Shown: in pieces, positions 1-7,838 of the stretch
How positions within the stretch are numbered: the first letter of the stretch is position 1
How the letters are laid out: every line of letters begins with the position of its first letter
Assembly: GCF_045291395.1 (NCBI RefSeq)
Contig: NZ_CP152342.1
Span: forward strand, 4,588,001-4,652,000
Source of the DNA: MR-S7 sp000400995
Lineage (GTDB): Bacteria; Pseudomonadota; Gammaproteobacteria; Burkholderiales; Burkholderiaceae_C
Direction: 5' to 3'
DNA length: 64,000 nucleotides
Position numbers and translations under genes: made by a program
Notes under the pieces: model-generated
What the model was told of the DNA's origin: nothing
What the model saw: only the letters and a program-made list of their open reading frames with translations
Databases searched by the model: none

Positions 1-503
1 AGCAGGCGCGCGCCTTCTGCCGCAGGCCGGCGCAGCCAGTCCGCCAGCGGCAGCGGGGCGGCGACCGGCGGCACGCGGTTGCGCCCGCACTGCTCGCAGG
101 CTGCCACGGCGATGGCCTGCCAATGGGCCTGGCGCTTGGCGGCGCGCTCGCCGGCCAGCTTGAGCACGCTGCGTGCGGCGGCCACGGGCTGGATGCTGGC
201 GGCGCCGAGTTCGGTGGCTTTTTCCACCAGCCAGTCCATGCGCTCGTTGGCGGGCATGCCCACGACGAGGTGCACGGCGCGCGCGGCCTCGCGCTCGATG
301 GCCGCGTGCGCGCCCACTTCCACCTCCACGTCGGAGCGGCCCATGCGGGTGACGGCGGCTGACCATTCCCCGCCCTCGCCGTTGAACAGCGTGACCGCGT
401 CGCCCGGCTGCAGGCGCAGCACCTGCACATGGCGCGCGGCCGTGGGCGGCAGCGCGATGCGCGCGCCGGTGGCCAGGGGCAGGGGGCAGTGGAAACGGGG
501 CAT
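1..503 (-). CDS. rsmE: 16S rRNA (uracil1498-N3)-methyltransferase RsmE, 3' end cut by window edge
   Basis: SAM-dependent methyltransferase of the RsmE/SPOUT family, which methylates N3 of U1498 in 16S rRNA. The reverse-strand translation begins MPRFHCPLPLATGARIALPP and contains the family's PUA-like N-terminal region (HVQVLRLQPGDAVTLFNGEG, about residues 25-44). It then enters the start of the knotted domain (LVVGMPANERMDWLVEKATE, near residue 80, followed by ELGAASIQPV). The family is usually about 245 residues; roughly 167 are present because the gene runs off the left edge. The ATG lies just after a copy of the 45-bp palindromic repeat that separates it from amgK, which is on the same strand upstream. 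Identification is from motif recognition and is fairly secure. Confidence 0.88.
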   Translation of the reverse strand, partial: MPRFHCPLPLATGARIALPPTAARHVQVLRLQPGDAVTLFNGEGGEWSAAVTRMGRSDVEVEVGAHAAIEREAARAVHLVVGMPANERMDWLVEKATELGAASIQPVAAARSVLKLAGERAAKRQAHWQAIAVAACEQCGRNRVPPVAAPLPLADWLRRPAAEGARL

Positions 504-517
504 GTGCTTCAAAAAAA

Positions 518-562
518 GTAGCTGCTAGCGCTTGCTGGATAAGCGCTGGAGGCCGTTTTCGT
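518..562. repeat. 45-bp palindromic repeat, copy 1 (amgK-rsmE)
   Basis: Core AGCGCTT-N7-AAGCGCT at 527-547, flanked by GCTGCT on the left and GGAGGCC on the right. Same family as the copies near 6491, 16429, 22913, 25368, 45426 and 47071. It fills most of the gap between amgK and rsmE, so it could act as a stem-loop in the joint transcript. Confidence 0.8.
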
Positions 563-570
563 TGGTAAAC

Positions 571-1679
571 CTAGACGCGTCCGAAGGCATAGCCCACGGG
601 GGCCTGGGTGCCTTCGATCTCGTCCACCAGCCGCAGCAGGGGCGACAGCTCGCGGTAGCGCCCGGCCGTCTGGCGGATGTAGTGGATGAAGCGCGGCGCG
701 TCCTGCAGGTACTTGGGCTTGCCGTCGCGCAGCGTGAGCCGCGCGAAGATGCCGGCCACCTTGAGGTGGCGCTGCAGTGCCATCCAGTCCACCGCGCGGT
801 AGAACTCGCCGAAGTCCGCGCCCCAGCCGCTGCTGCTGGCGGCGCCGAGGATGCCCGTGCGCCGGGCCTTTTCCCAGTAACGCACGGTAATGTCGATGAC
901 GAAATCCTCTTCCCAGCTGATGAACGCGTCGCGCAGCAGGCTGGCGATGTCGTAGGTCACGGGGCCCAGCACCGCGTCCTGGAAGTCCAGCACGCCCAGG
1001 CGCCCGTCCTCGCCCACCATGAGGTTGCGCATCATGAAGTCGCGGTGCACGAACACGCTGGGCGCGGCCAGGTTCTGGGCGACGATGGCGTCGAAGGCCT
1101 TGGCCAGCACGGCCTGCTGCGCGCCGGTGAGCGGGATGGCGCGGTGGCGGGCGATGTACCAGTCGGGAAAGAGCTGCAGCTCGCGGCGCAGCAGGGCGTC
1201 GTCATAGGCCGGCAGCGCGCCGGGCCGGCTGGCGCGCTGCCAGTCGATCAGCAGGCCCACCGCCTGCACATACCAGGCGTGCGCGGCCTGCGGGTCGCGC
1301 GCATCCAGGCGCTCGATGGCCGTCTGGATGCCCAAGTCGGTCAGCAGCATGAAGCCGTGGGCCTCGTCCCAGGCCAGGATCTGCGGCACGCGCAGGCCGG
1401 CCGCGTGCAGCAGCGCCTGCACGTGCACGAACGGGCGGCAGTCTTCCTTCTCCGGCGGCGCATCCATCACGACCAGGCTGGCGCCGGATTGCGTGTCCAG
1501 CCGCAGGTAGCGGCGAAAGCTCGCGTCGGCGGACGCAGGGCGCAGCGTCGCGGGCAGCAGGCCGTGGGCGGGAACGAGGGGGAAAGCCAGGCCTCGAAGG
1601 CGGCCTGGCGGGCCGGATCGCTCCAGGCGACGGCCGCGCGGGCGCTGCCTGCCGGCGGAAAAGGGGAGGGGTGGCTCAT
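571..1679 (-). pseudogene. amgK: Frameshifted N-acetylmuramate/N-acetylglucosamine kinase AmgK-like (APH fold)
   Basis: Aminoglycoside-phosphotransferase-fold kinase matching AmgK, which phosphorylates cell-wall amino sugars for recycling; in many proteobacteria it sits beside lptD, as here. The first reading frame starts at ATG 1679 (MSHPSPFPP..., then DPARQAAFEAWLS). The conserved continuation (VPAHGLLPATLRPASADASF, then RRYLRLD) is in a different frame. The switch lies near 1580, at a run of five C, and adding one base would restore a protein of about 369 residues. The catalytic loop VFVHRDFMMRNLMV and the metal-binding LDFQDAVLGPVTYD are intact downstream. An internal GTG at 1470 could start a truncated product. 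The lesion may be a true frameshift or a homopolymer sequencing error. The partner uridylyltransferase murU, often next door, is not in the window. Confidence 0.8.
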
Positions 1680-1742
1680 GGATAATCCGATTCTACAAAC
1701 CGGCCTGGCTGCTTGAAGCCGCGCAGCCCCTCGCCTCACTCC

Positions 1743-4157
1743 ATGGATCGACCTTTCCTGCCCTCCGACCCGCCCGCCCCCCTGCTGCGCCCGCTCGCGC
1801 GGCTGGCCGCCCTGATGCTGTGCGGCCTGCCGCTGTCGGCGCTGGCCCAGGCGCAGGCCGCGGCCGAGGAGGCGCCGCCGGCGCTGCGCCCCAGCCCGCG
1901 GCTGCAGGAGACGCTGCCCTACGGCGTGCGCCAGCAGATGCCGGTGTTCGTGCGCGGCGACCAGGTCACCGGCCAGCCGGACATCCGCGCCACCATCGAG
2001 GGCAACGCCGAGCTGCGCCGCGGCGACACCGTGATCCAGGCCGACCGCATGGACTACGACGTGCCCGAGGACCGCGCCCAGGCCAGCGGCAACGTGCGCA
2101 TCAACCGCGCCGGCAACCGCTACGAGGGCTCCGAGCTGGACCTGCGCGTGGACGCCTTCAGCGGTTTCTTCAGCGGGGCGCGCTACCGTTTCCTGGAGAC
2201 CTCGGCCCATGGCGAGGCGGCGCGCGTGGACTTCCTGGACCGCGACCGCTCCGTGGTGCACGAGGCCACCTACACCACCTGCGAGCGCACCGACGAGACG
2301 AGCTGGCAGCCCGACTGGATCCTGCGCGCCAAGCGCATCCACCTGGACCGCGTGGAGGACGTGGGCACGGCCGAGGACGGCGTGCTGGAGTTCAAGGGCG
2401 TGCCCATCCTGCCGGTGCCGCGCATCACCTTCCCGCTGTCGGACCGGCGCAAGTCCGGCCTGCTGCCGCCCACCATCGGGCTGGACAACCTGAGCGGCGT
2501 GGAATACGCCCAGCCGTACTACTGGAACATCGCGCCCAACCGCGACGCCACCATCACCCCCGTGCTCATGAGCAAGCGCGGCCTTTCGCTGGGCGCCGAA
2601 TTCCGCTACCTGGAGCCGCGCTACAGCGGCGAGCTGGGCGTCAACTACATGCCCAACGACAGCCTGCGCGACCGGGACCGCTGGGCCTACAGCCTGCGCC
2701 ACCGCCAGGCGTTCGACACGCCGCTGGGCGGCCTGGGGCTGAACGTCGACATCAAGCGCGTGAGCGACGACGACTACTGGCGCGACTTCACGCAGCGCAC
2801 CGGCATGCGGCCGGGCAATTCCACCGACCAGCTCACCCAGCGCCTGCTGCCGGGCGACGCCTCGCTGAGCTGGGCGCGGGACGACCACTCGGTGGTGCTG
2901 CGCACGCTCAAGTGGCAGACGCTGCAGGATGTGAGCGCGCCCATCGCCCCGCCCTACGACCGCATGCCCCAGCTGCACTGGCGCTATGCGCCGCTGCAGC
3001 TCGCCGGCGGCTTCGATGCCACGGTCGAGGCGGACTACACGCACTTCCAGTCCGACCGGCGCTTCTACAACCAGCCCAACGGCCGGCGCAGCTACACCAT
3101 GGCCCAGGTCAGCCGGCCGTTCCTCGCGCCCGCGGGCTTCATCACGCCGCGGCTGCAGCTGCATGCGACGAACTACGAGTTCGACGACCTGCTGGCCAAC
3201 GGCCAGCGCTCGGCCTCGCGCACGCTGCCCACCTTCAGCCTGGACAGCGGGCTGGTGTTCGAGCGCGACGCCGCGTACTTCGGCCGCAGCTTCCTGCAGA
3301 CGCTGGAGCCGCGCGCGTTCTACACCTACACGCCCTACCGCGACCAGAGCATGCTGCCCGTCTACGACACGGCGGCCACCGACTTCAACTTCGCGTCCAT
3401 CTACACCGAGAACGCCTTCGGCGGCAACGACCGCATCGCCGACAACAACCTGCTCACGCTGGGCGTGACCACGCGCCTGCTGGACGCCGACACCGGCGCC
3501 GAGGCCGCGCGCTTCGGCATCGCCCAGCGCCTGCGCTTTTCCGACCAGAACGTGACCATGCCCGGCGGAGCCCCGGTGAACGACCGGCTGTCGGACGTGC
3601 TGCTGGGCGCGGGCCTGAACTGGACGCCGCAGTGGGGCTTCGACGCCACCGTGCAGTACAACCCCAAGACCGGCCGCTCCCTGCGCTCCACGGTGGCCGC
3701 GCGCTATTCGCCCGGCAAGTACCGCACGGTGAGCGCGGCCTACCGCCTGCAGCGGGTGACCGACTTCATCAGCGAGCCTAGCGAGCAGCTCGACGTGGGC
3801 TGGCAGTGGCCCCTGAACGACCTGTGGGGCGACCGCAGCGACAAGCCTACCGCCAGCGCCGGGCGCTGGTACGGCGTGGGCCGCCTGAACTACAGCCTGC
3901 GCGACCGCAAGTTCGTGGACACCGTGGTCGGCGTGGAATACGAGAGCTGCTGCTGGATCGGCCGCGTGGTGCTCGAACGCCTGCAGCGCAGCTACACGTC
4001 GAGCAACACGCGCGTCATGTTCCAGATCGAGTTCATCGGCTTCTCGCGCCTGTCGCTGGGCTCCAACCCGCTCACCAGCCTGAAGCAGAACGTGCCGCGC
4101 TACGAGTTCCTGCGCGAAAACGTGGCCCTGCCCAGCCGCTTCACCCAATACGATTGA
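1743..4157 (+). CDS. lptD: LPS-assembly outer-membrane protein LptD
   Basis: LptD with LptE inserts lipopolysaccharide into the outer leaflet of the outer membrane. The ATG at 1743 is preferred over an in-frame TTG at 1713 because it is followed directly by a Sec signal peptide ending ...GLPLSALAQA. An OstA/LptA-like beta-jellyroll domain follows (about residues 50-185, e.g. ADRMDYDVPEDRAQASGNVR), then a long C-terminal beta-barrel. The paired cysteines in YESCCWIGR and one cysteine in TTCERTDE correspond to the family's inter-domain disulfides. The 804-residue length is normal. surA begins five bases after the stop, so the two are co-transcribed. It is divergent from amgK across 63 bp. Confidence 0.96.
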   Translation: MDRPFLPSDPPAPLLRPLARLAALMLCGLPLSALAQAQAAAEEAPPALRPSPRLQETLPYGVRQQMPVFVRGDQVTGQPDIRATIEGNAELRRGDTVIQADRMDYDVPEDRAQASGNVRINRAGNRYEGSELDLRVDAFSGFFSGARYRFLETSAHGEAARVDFLDRDRSVVHEATYTTCERTDETSWQPDWILRAKRIHLDRVEDVGTAEDGVLEFKGVPILPVPRITFPLSDRRKSGLLPPTIGLDNLSGVEYAQPYYWNIAPNRDATITPVLMSKRGLSLGAEFRYLEPRYSGELGVNYMPNDSLRDRDRWAYSLRHRQAFDTPLGGLGLNVDIKRVSDDDYWRDFTQRTGMRPGNSTDQLTQRLLPGDASLSWARDDHSVVLRTLKWQTLQDVSAPIAPPYDRMPQLHWRYAPLQLAGGFDATVEADYTHFQSDRRFYNQPNGRRSYTMAQVSRPFLAPAGFITPRLQLHATNYEFDDLLANGQRSASRTLPTFSLDSGLVFERDAAYFGRSFLQTLEPRAFYTYTPYRDQSMLPVYDTAATDFNFASIYTENAFGGNDRIADNNLLTLGVTTRLLDADTGAEAARFGIAQRLRFSDQNVTMPGGAPVNDRLSDVLLGAGLNWTPQWGFDATVQYNPKTGRSLRSTVAARYSPGKYRTVSAAYRLQRVTDFISEPSEQLDVGWQWPLNDLWGDRSDKPTASAGRWYGVGRLNYSLRDRKFVDTVVGVEYESCCWIGRVVLERLQRSYTSSNTRVMFQIEFIGFSRLSLGSNPLTSLKQNVPRYEFLRENVALPSRFTQYD

Positions 4158-4162
4158 ACGCC

Positions 4163-5560
4163 ATGAAACACCGCGTCCTCCCCTTCGCCCTGGCCTGCTG
4201 GACCGCGCTTGCGGCGCCGCTCACGCAGGCCCAGGGGCTGCGGCCCTCGGCCGGCAACGGCGTGCCGCGCCTGTCCTCTCCCGCCACCCTGCTGCCGCCC
4301 GCGGGTTCGGCCGCGCCCAGCCAGGCCGGGCCGCGCCAGGCCGACTACATCGTGGCCGTGGTCAACTCCGAGCCCATCACCAACAACGAGGTGCGCCAGC
4401 GGACCGACCGCGTGGCCCAGCAGGTCGCCAGCCAGGGCGGCAGCCTGCCCGCACGCGACCTGCTGCTCAAGGACGTGCTCGAACGCCTCATCCTGGAAAA
4501 GATCCAGGTGCAGCTGGCCAAGGAAAGCGGCATCAAGGTGGACGACTACGCCGTCACGCAGGCCGAGCAGTCGGTGGCGCGGCAGAACCAGCTGAGCCTG
4601 CAGGAGATGCACCGCCGCATGGAGGCCGAGGGCATCAGCCAGGAGCGCTTCCGCGAGGAGCTGCGCAGCCAGCTGCTGGCCCTGCGCGTGCGCGAGCGCG
4701 ACGTGGAGTCGCGCGTGCGCGTGAGCGACCTGGAGGTGGACCAGTACCTGCGCGACCAGCAGAAGTCGGCCGCGGTGGACAAGCTCGAGCTCAACCTGGC
4801 CCACATCCTCATCCAGGTACCGGAGAACGCCAGCCCCGCCCAGGCGTCCGAGCGCAGCGCGCGCGCGCAGGAGGTGCTCGCCAAGCTGCAGGCCGGCGGC
4901 GACTTCGGCGCGCTGGCGCGCGAATATTCCGATGCGCCCGAGGGCACGAGCGGCGGCCTGCTGGGCCTGCGCCCGGCCGACCGCTATCCCGAGCTGTTCG
5001 TGAACGCCGTGCAGAACGCCAATGTGGGCAGCGTGGTGGGGCCGCTGCGCTCGCCCGCAGGCTTCCACCTGCTCAAGGTGATCGACAAGACCCACGGCGG
5101 CGTGGCCACCACGGCCATCCAGAACCATGCGCGCCACATCCTGCTGCGCACCAACGCCGGCCTGACCGAGCGCGAGGCCGCGGCGCGGCTGGAAGACCTG
5201 CGCGACCGCGTGGTGCGCGGCCAGGCCGAGTTCGCCGCGCTGGCGCGCGAGTATTCGCAGGACGGCAGCGCCAAGGACGGCGGCGACCTGGGCTGGGCCT
5301 CGCCCGGGCGCTACGTGCCCGAGTTCGAGGAAGTGCTTGATGCGCTCGCGCCCGGCGAGATCAGCCACCCCGTGGTGTCGCGCTTCGGCGTGCACCTGAT
5401 CCAGCTCATGGGCCGCCGAGAGGCCAAGCTCACCCAGCGCGAGCAGCGCGACATGGTGCGCGACACGGTGCGCGAGAAGAAGCTCGACGAGGCCTATTCC
5501 ACCTGGATCCAGGAGGCGCGCGGCCGGGCCTACGTGGAATACCGCGAACCGCCGCAGTGA
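4163..5560 (+). CDS. surA: Periplasmic chaperone/peptidyl-prolyl isomerase SurA
   Basis: SurA escorts unfolded outer-membrane proteins, including LptD, through the periplasm. The 465-residue product has a Sec signal peptide (MKHRVLPFALACWTALAAPL, cleaved after TQA) and the SurA N-terminal chaperone domain (YIVAVVNSEPITNNEVRQR onward, about residues 60-170). Two parvulin-type PpiC domains follow: one around residues 205-305 (LAHILIQVPENAS, LAREYSDAPEGTSGG) and one around 315-415 (ARHILLRTNAG, LAREYSQDGSAKDGG). It follows lptD after a five-base gap, the usual arrangement. A repeat-rich spacer separates it from rsmA. Confidence 0.96.
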   Translation: MKHRVLPFALACWTALAAPLTQAQGLRPSAGNGVPRLSSPATLLPPAGSAAPSQAGPRQADYIVAVVNSEPITNNEVRQRTDRVAQQVASQGGSLPARDLLLKDVLERLILEKIQVQLAKESGIKVDDYAVTQAEQSVARQNQLSLQEMHRRMEAEGISQERFREELRSQLLALRVRERDVESRVRVSDLEVDQYLRDQQKSAAVDKLELNLAHILIQVPENASPAQASERSARAQEVLAKLQAGGDFGALAREYSDAPEGTSGGLLGLRPADRYPELFVNAVQNANVGSVVGPLRSPAGFHLLKVIDKTHGGVATTAIQNHARHILLRTNAGLTEREAAARLEDLRDRVVRGQAEFAALAREYSQDGSAKDGGDLGWASPGRYVPEFEEVLDALAPGEISHPVVSRFGVHLIQLMGRREAKLTQREQRDMVRDTVREKKLDEAYSTWIQEARGRAYVEYREPPQ

Positions 5561-5570
5561 TGAGGTGCAA

Positions 5571-5712
5571 CCCCTGAGCCGCTGCGCGGCTTCCCCTTCT
5601 CTCCACGCGCTGCGCGCTCTGGGAAGGGGGACGCAGCCCTCGCTGCGGGGCGGCCCTTGCTCGGCTGCCCTGGCTTGGGGCGCGCTGGTTTCATGCGCAG
5701 CGCCACGGATCA
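5571..5712. repeat. Hairpin-rich intergenic repeat between surA and rsmA
   Basis: This 150-bp gap contains an AGCCGC-TGC-GCGGCT palindrome, then a CCCCTTCTC...GGGAAGGGGG inverted pair, then a GC-rich tail (GGCGGCCCTTGCTCGGCTGC). From memory, similar blocks recur between genes in Comamonadaceae genomes; only one copy is in this window, so membership of a family cannot be shown here. It lies in the transcript between two co-oriented genes. Confidence 0.45.
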
Positions 5713-5717
5713 ATGAG

Positions 5718-6482
5718 ATGAAGCACATCCCGCGCAAGCGCTTCGGCCAGCACTTCCTGTCCGACAGCGGCATCATCGATGCCATCGTGCGGGCGATCGC
5801 CCCGCAGCCCGGCCAGCCCATGGTGGAGATCGGCCCCGGCCTGGCGGCGCTCACCCAGCCGCTGGTCGAGCGCCTGGGCCGCCTCACCGTGATCGAGCTG
5901 GACCGCGACTTGGCCGCGCGGCTGCGCCAGCACGGGCAACTGCAGGTCATCGAATCCGATGTGCTGAAAGTGGATTTTGCGCAGGTGGCGCAAGCGCTGG
6001 GCGCTCCAAAAATCAGAGTGGTAGGCAACCTGCCCTACAACATCTCCAGCCCCATCCTGTTCCATTTGCTGGAGCACGTGCAGTCCATTGAGGACCAGCA
6101 CTTCATGCTGCAAAAGGAAGTCATCGACCGCATGGTGGCCGCGCCCTCCACCGCTGCCTACGGGCGCCTGTCGGTCATGCTGCAGTGGCGCTACGCGATG
6201 GAAGACGTGCTGTTCGTGCCGCCCGAGGCGTTCGATCCGCCGCCGCGCGTGGACAGCGCCGTGGTGCGCATGGTGCCGCATGCCGACCCTGCGGCGGTGG
6301 ACGTGGCGCTGCTGGAGGAGCTGGTGCAGGTGGCCTTCAGCCAGCGGCGCAAGCTGCTGCGCCACACCCTGGGCCGCTGGCTCGAGGCGCGCAACGGGTC
6401 GGGCGATTTCGACACCCAGCGCCGCGCCGAGGAAGTGCCCGTGGCCGAATACGTCGCACTGGCCCAGTCGCTGCAAAATTAG
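5718..6482 (+). CDS. rsmA: 16S rRNA (adenine1518-N6/adenine1519-N6)-dimethyltransferase RsmA (KsgA)
   Basis: Dimethylates A1518 and A1519 in helix 45 of 16S rRNA late in 30S assembly. The chosen ATG gives the family's typical N-terminus (MKHIPRKRFGQHFLSDSGII). The SAM-binding motif VEIGPGLAALTQPL is near residue 35, the acidic motif VIELDRDL near 60 and the target-base motif NLPYNISSPIL near 105. The C-terminal helical domain (FSQRRKLLRHTLG) is present. At 254 residues it is full length. The stop codon abuts a 45-bp palindromic repeat. Some in-frame codons continue upstream through the spacer, but they do not match the family. Confidence 0.96.
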   Translation: MKHIPRKRFGQHFLSDSGIIDAIVRAIAPQPGQPMVEIGPGLAALTQPLVERLGRLTVIELDRDLAARLRQHGQLQVIESDVLKVDFAQVAQALGAPKIRVVGNLPYNISSPILFHLLEHVQSIEDQHFMLQKEVIDRMVAAPSTAAYGRLSVMLQWRYAMEDVLFVPPEAFDPPPRVDSAVVRMVPHADPAAVDVALLEELVQVAFSQRRKLLRHTLGRWLEARNGSGDFDTQRRAEEVPVAEYVALAQSLQN

Positions 6483-6524
6483 GAGCTGCCAGCGCTTGAC
6501 TGGCAAGCGCTGGAGTCCGATTTG
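6482..6524. repeat. 45-bp palindromic repeat, copy 2 (after rsmA)
   Basis: Core AGCGCTT-N7-AAGCGCT at 6491-6511, flanked by GGAGCTGCC and GGAGTCC. It starts on the last base of the rsmA stop codon, so it would form a stem-loop at the 3' end of that transcript. Confidence 0.8.
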
Positions 6525-6544
6525 GCTGGGAGCCGGCTACGCTG

Positions 6545-6740
6545 CCGCGAGCCAATAGCCCGCGTTGAACGGGCTGCTCATGCGCAGCGCCAGCGGCGAC
6601 ACGTCCACGAGCTTGTCGGTGGGCATCTTCTCGCCCGAGAGATCGACTTCGATCTCGATGGCCGGAGACGAGGCGCTGAGGGCGGCCTCGCTGGCCCGTT
6701 CCGCTTGGCCAGCGGTTGCGGAACGGGCTACAGAAAAGAA
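6545..6740 (-). pseudogene. Possible gene remnant downstream of barstar
   Basis: Read on the minus strand, one frame stays open from about 6740 to a stop near 6546. It gives protein-like text including EIEVDLSGEKMPTDKLVD followed by VSPLALRMSSPFNAGYWLAAA. There is no convincing start codon or ribosome binding site, and its upstream end overlaps the last codons of barstar in another frame. I do not recognise the family. It may be the surviving 3' end of a deleted gene, or chance open frame in GC-rich DNA. Confidence 0.3.
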
Positions 6741-7282
6741 TAGAAGCAGCGGAACGGAATCTTGCGGTCGCCCCAGTACTCGGCCGCGTCGCGGAAGATG
6801 TCCAGCAGTTGCTCGCGTGCTTCCTTGTCGAACTTGGCTGTGGCCGGGATCTGCTCCAGCACCACGATGAAGCCCGGCTGCGGCCCCGACTTGTGCAGCG
6901 GGTCGGTCATGCAGTCGTACAGCGCGTCGAAGTTCTTGCCGAAGTGCGGCGGAAAGGTGAACTGCGATGCGATGAGGTCGAGCACGTCCTGCTTGGACTG
7001 TGCGTGTGCCAGGTTGGCATACAGGAAGTGCTGGCCCAGCGCGCGTGCCGTGTCCTGCAGGTCCTGCACCCGGAAGGCGCGGATCGACTGCACGATGTTG
7101 GTGCGCACGCCGCGCAAGAGAGTGTCCTGTTCTTTACGAAGTGGCGTTTCCATCTCCGTTGCTCTTTCTTTCAGAGGTCCACGATAGGCATATCCGACAA
7201 GCCCGTGGGGGCGGCTGTCGGACGAAGATCCGATGGCATGGCGCGCCGGCCCACGGCCCGCTGCGAGGCTTTCGGCGCTCAT
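6728..7282 (-). CDS. Barstar-family ribonuclease inhibitor
   Basis: Predicted cytoplasmic inhibitor of the adjacent barnase-like RNase. The barstar fold is recognisable from FPPHFGKNFDALYDCMTDPL, equivalent to the barstar helix whose acidic residues plug the barnase active site; the two aspartates of NFDALYD match that pair. The C-terminus (GDRKIPFRCFYSFL) is typical of proteobacterial barstars. The ATG at 7282 overlaps the barnase TGA as ATGA, implying translational coupling. A second in-frame ATG at 7153 (METPLRKEQ...) would remove 43 residues with no obvious fold and may be the true start. Making inhibitor with toxin in one operon fits the family. Confidence 0.85.
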   Translation of the reverse strand: MSAESLAAGRGPARHAIGSSSDSRPHGLVGYAYRGPLKERATEMETPLRKEQDTLLRGVRTNIVQSIRAFRVQDLQDTARALGQHFLYANLAHAQSKQDVLDLIASQFTFPPHFGKNFDALYDCMTDPLHKSGPQPGFIVVLEQIPATAKFDKEAREQLLDIFRDAAEYWGDRKIPFRCFYSFL

Positions 7283-7683
7283 TCCCTAATTTCCCGAAAA
7301 CTCGCGTAGTGGTCGCCGGTGTAGTAGCAGGCGTCCGGCGTGCGCGGAGCGCCGCCACAGACGATGCGCCGTGCACCCCGGCCGCGCGCACCCGGCGTCT
7401 TCACGGTGTACTCGCGGTAGTAGCCACGCTTGTGCAGGGGCAGCAACCGCTCGCGGTTGCCGAACACCGTGCCATCCTTGTCATAGGGGAACGGCCCGCC
7501 CTGCAGGATCAGCGCATAGGTCTTGCGCCCCTGGAGGGGCAGATCGGCCAGCGCCACGGGAGCGGCCCCGGGCAAATCGGAGGACTGTCGCGCGGACGCC
7601 GCAGCCGGTGCGAGCACGAACGCAGCACCCAGAGCGCACGCCACAACTGTCTTGTACGCCCGGATGGCGACAGCCTTCAACAT
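7279..7683 (-). CDS. Secreted barnase-like guanyl-specific ribonuclease
   Basis: A small N1/T1-superfamily RNase of 134 residues with a Sec signal peptide (hydrophobic stretch in residues 8-31, ending AAASA). The catalytic set of barnase can be placed: Glu91 in YYREYTV, Arg105/Arg106 in GARRIVCGG and His125 in TGDHYASF. Two cysteines (109 and 119) could form a disulfide suited to secretion. The stop overlaps the barstar start. The role is not shown by sequence: it could be extracellular RNA scavenging or antagonism of neighbours. No polymorphic-toxin delivery domain is attached. Confidence 0.85.
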   Translation of the reverse strand: MLKAVAIRAYKTVVACALGAAFVLAPAAASARQSSDLPGAAPVALADLPLQGRKTYALILQGGPFPYDKDGTVFGNRERLLPLHKRGYYREYTVKTPGARGRGARRIVCGGAPRTPDACYYTGDHYASFREIRE

Positions 7684-7705
7684 CCACTACACCTTTCGGA
7701 AACTA

Positions 7706-7717
7706 CGGGTTTACCCG
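7706..7717. promoter_or_regulatory. Palindrome upstream of the barnase-barstar operon
   Basis: Perfect 12-bp palindrome CGGGTTTACCCG, 23 bp upstream of the barnase ATG. It is nested inside a looser TTTCGG...CCGAAA pair and lies in locally AT-richer DNA. It could be an operator or a 5'-UTR hairpin controlling the toxin operon; no regulator gene is adjacent. Confidence 0.35.
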
Positions 7718-7761
7718 AAATTTCGAGCCGATAGTGTGACAAAAATGGCCCCAAAAAGCAA

Positions 7762-7788
7762 GCGCCTGCCCAAAAAGCGGGCAGGCGC
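7762..7788 (-). terminator. Rho-independent terminator after maeB
   Basis: Ten-base-pair stem GCGCCTGCCC / GGGCAGGCGC with a seven-base loop, followed on the minus strand by a T-rich stretch (TTGCTTTTTGG). It lies about 50 bp past the maeB stop and separates maeB from the co-oriented barnase operon. Confidence 0.75.
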
Positions 7789-7838
7789 CTGTGGGGTTAA
7801 CGGAAGTTAATAGTTAGCGCTTGCTCTGGTTTCTTCCC

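Noticed and set aside
1467..4148. Minus-strand open frame of about 893 codons over lptD
   Set aside because: Only its last 70 codons match a real gene (the N-terminus of amgK); the rest is antisense to lptD.
5985..6018. Possible degraded 45-bp repeat inside rsmA (GCAAGCGCTGGGCGCTCCAAAAATC)
   Set aside because: Only one arm resembles the family, and the encoded residues align with the normal RsmA sequence.
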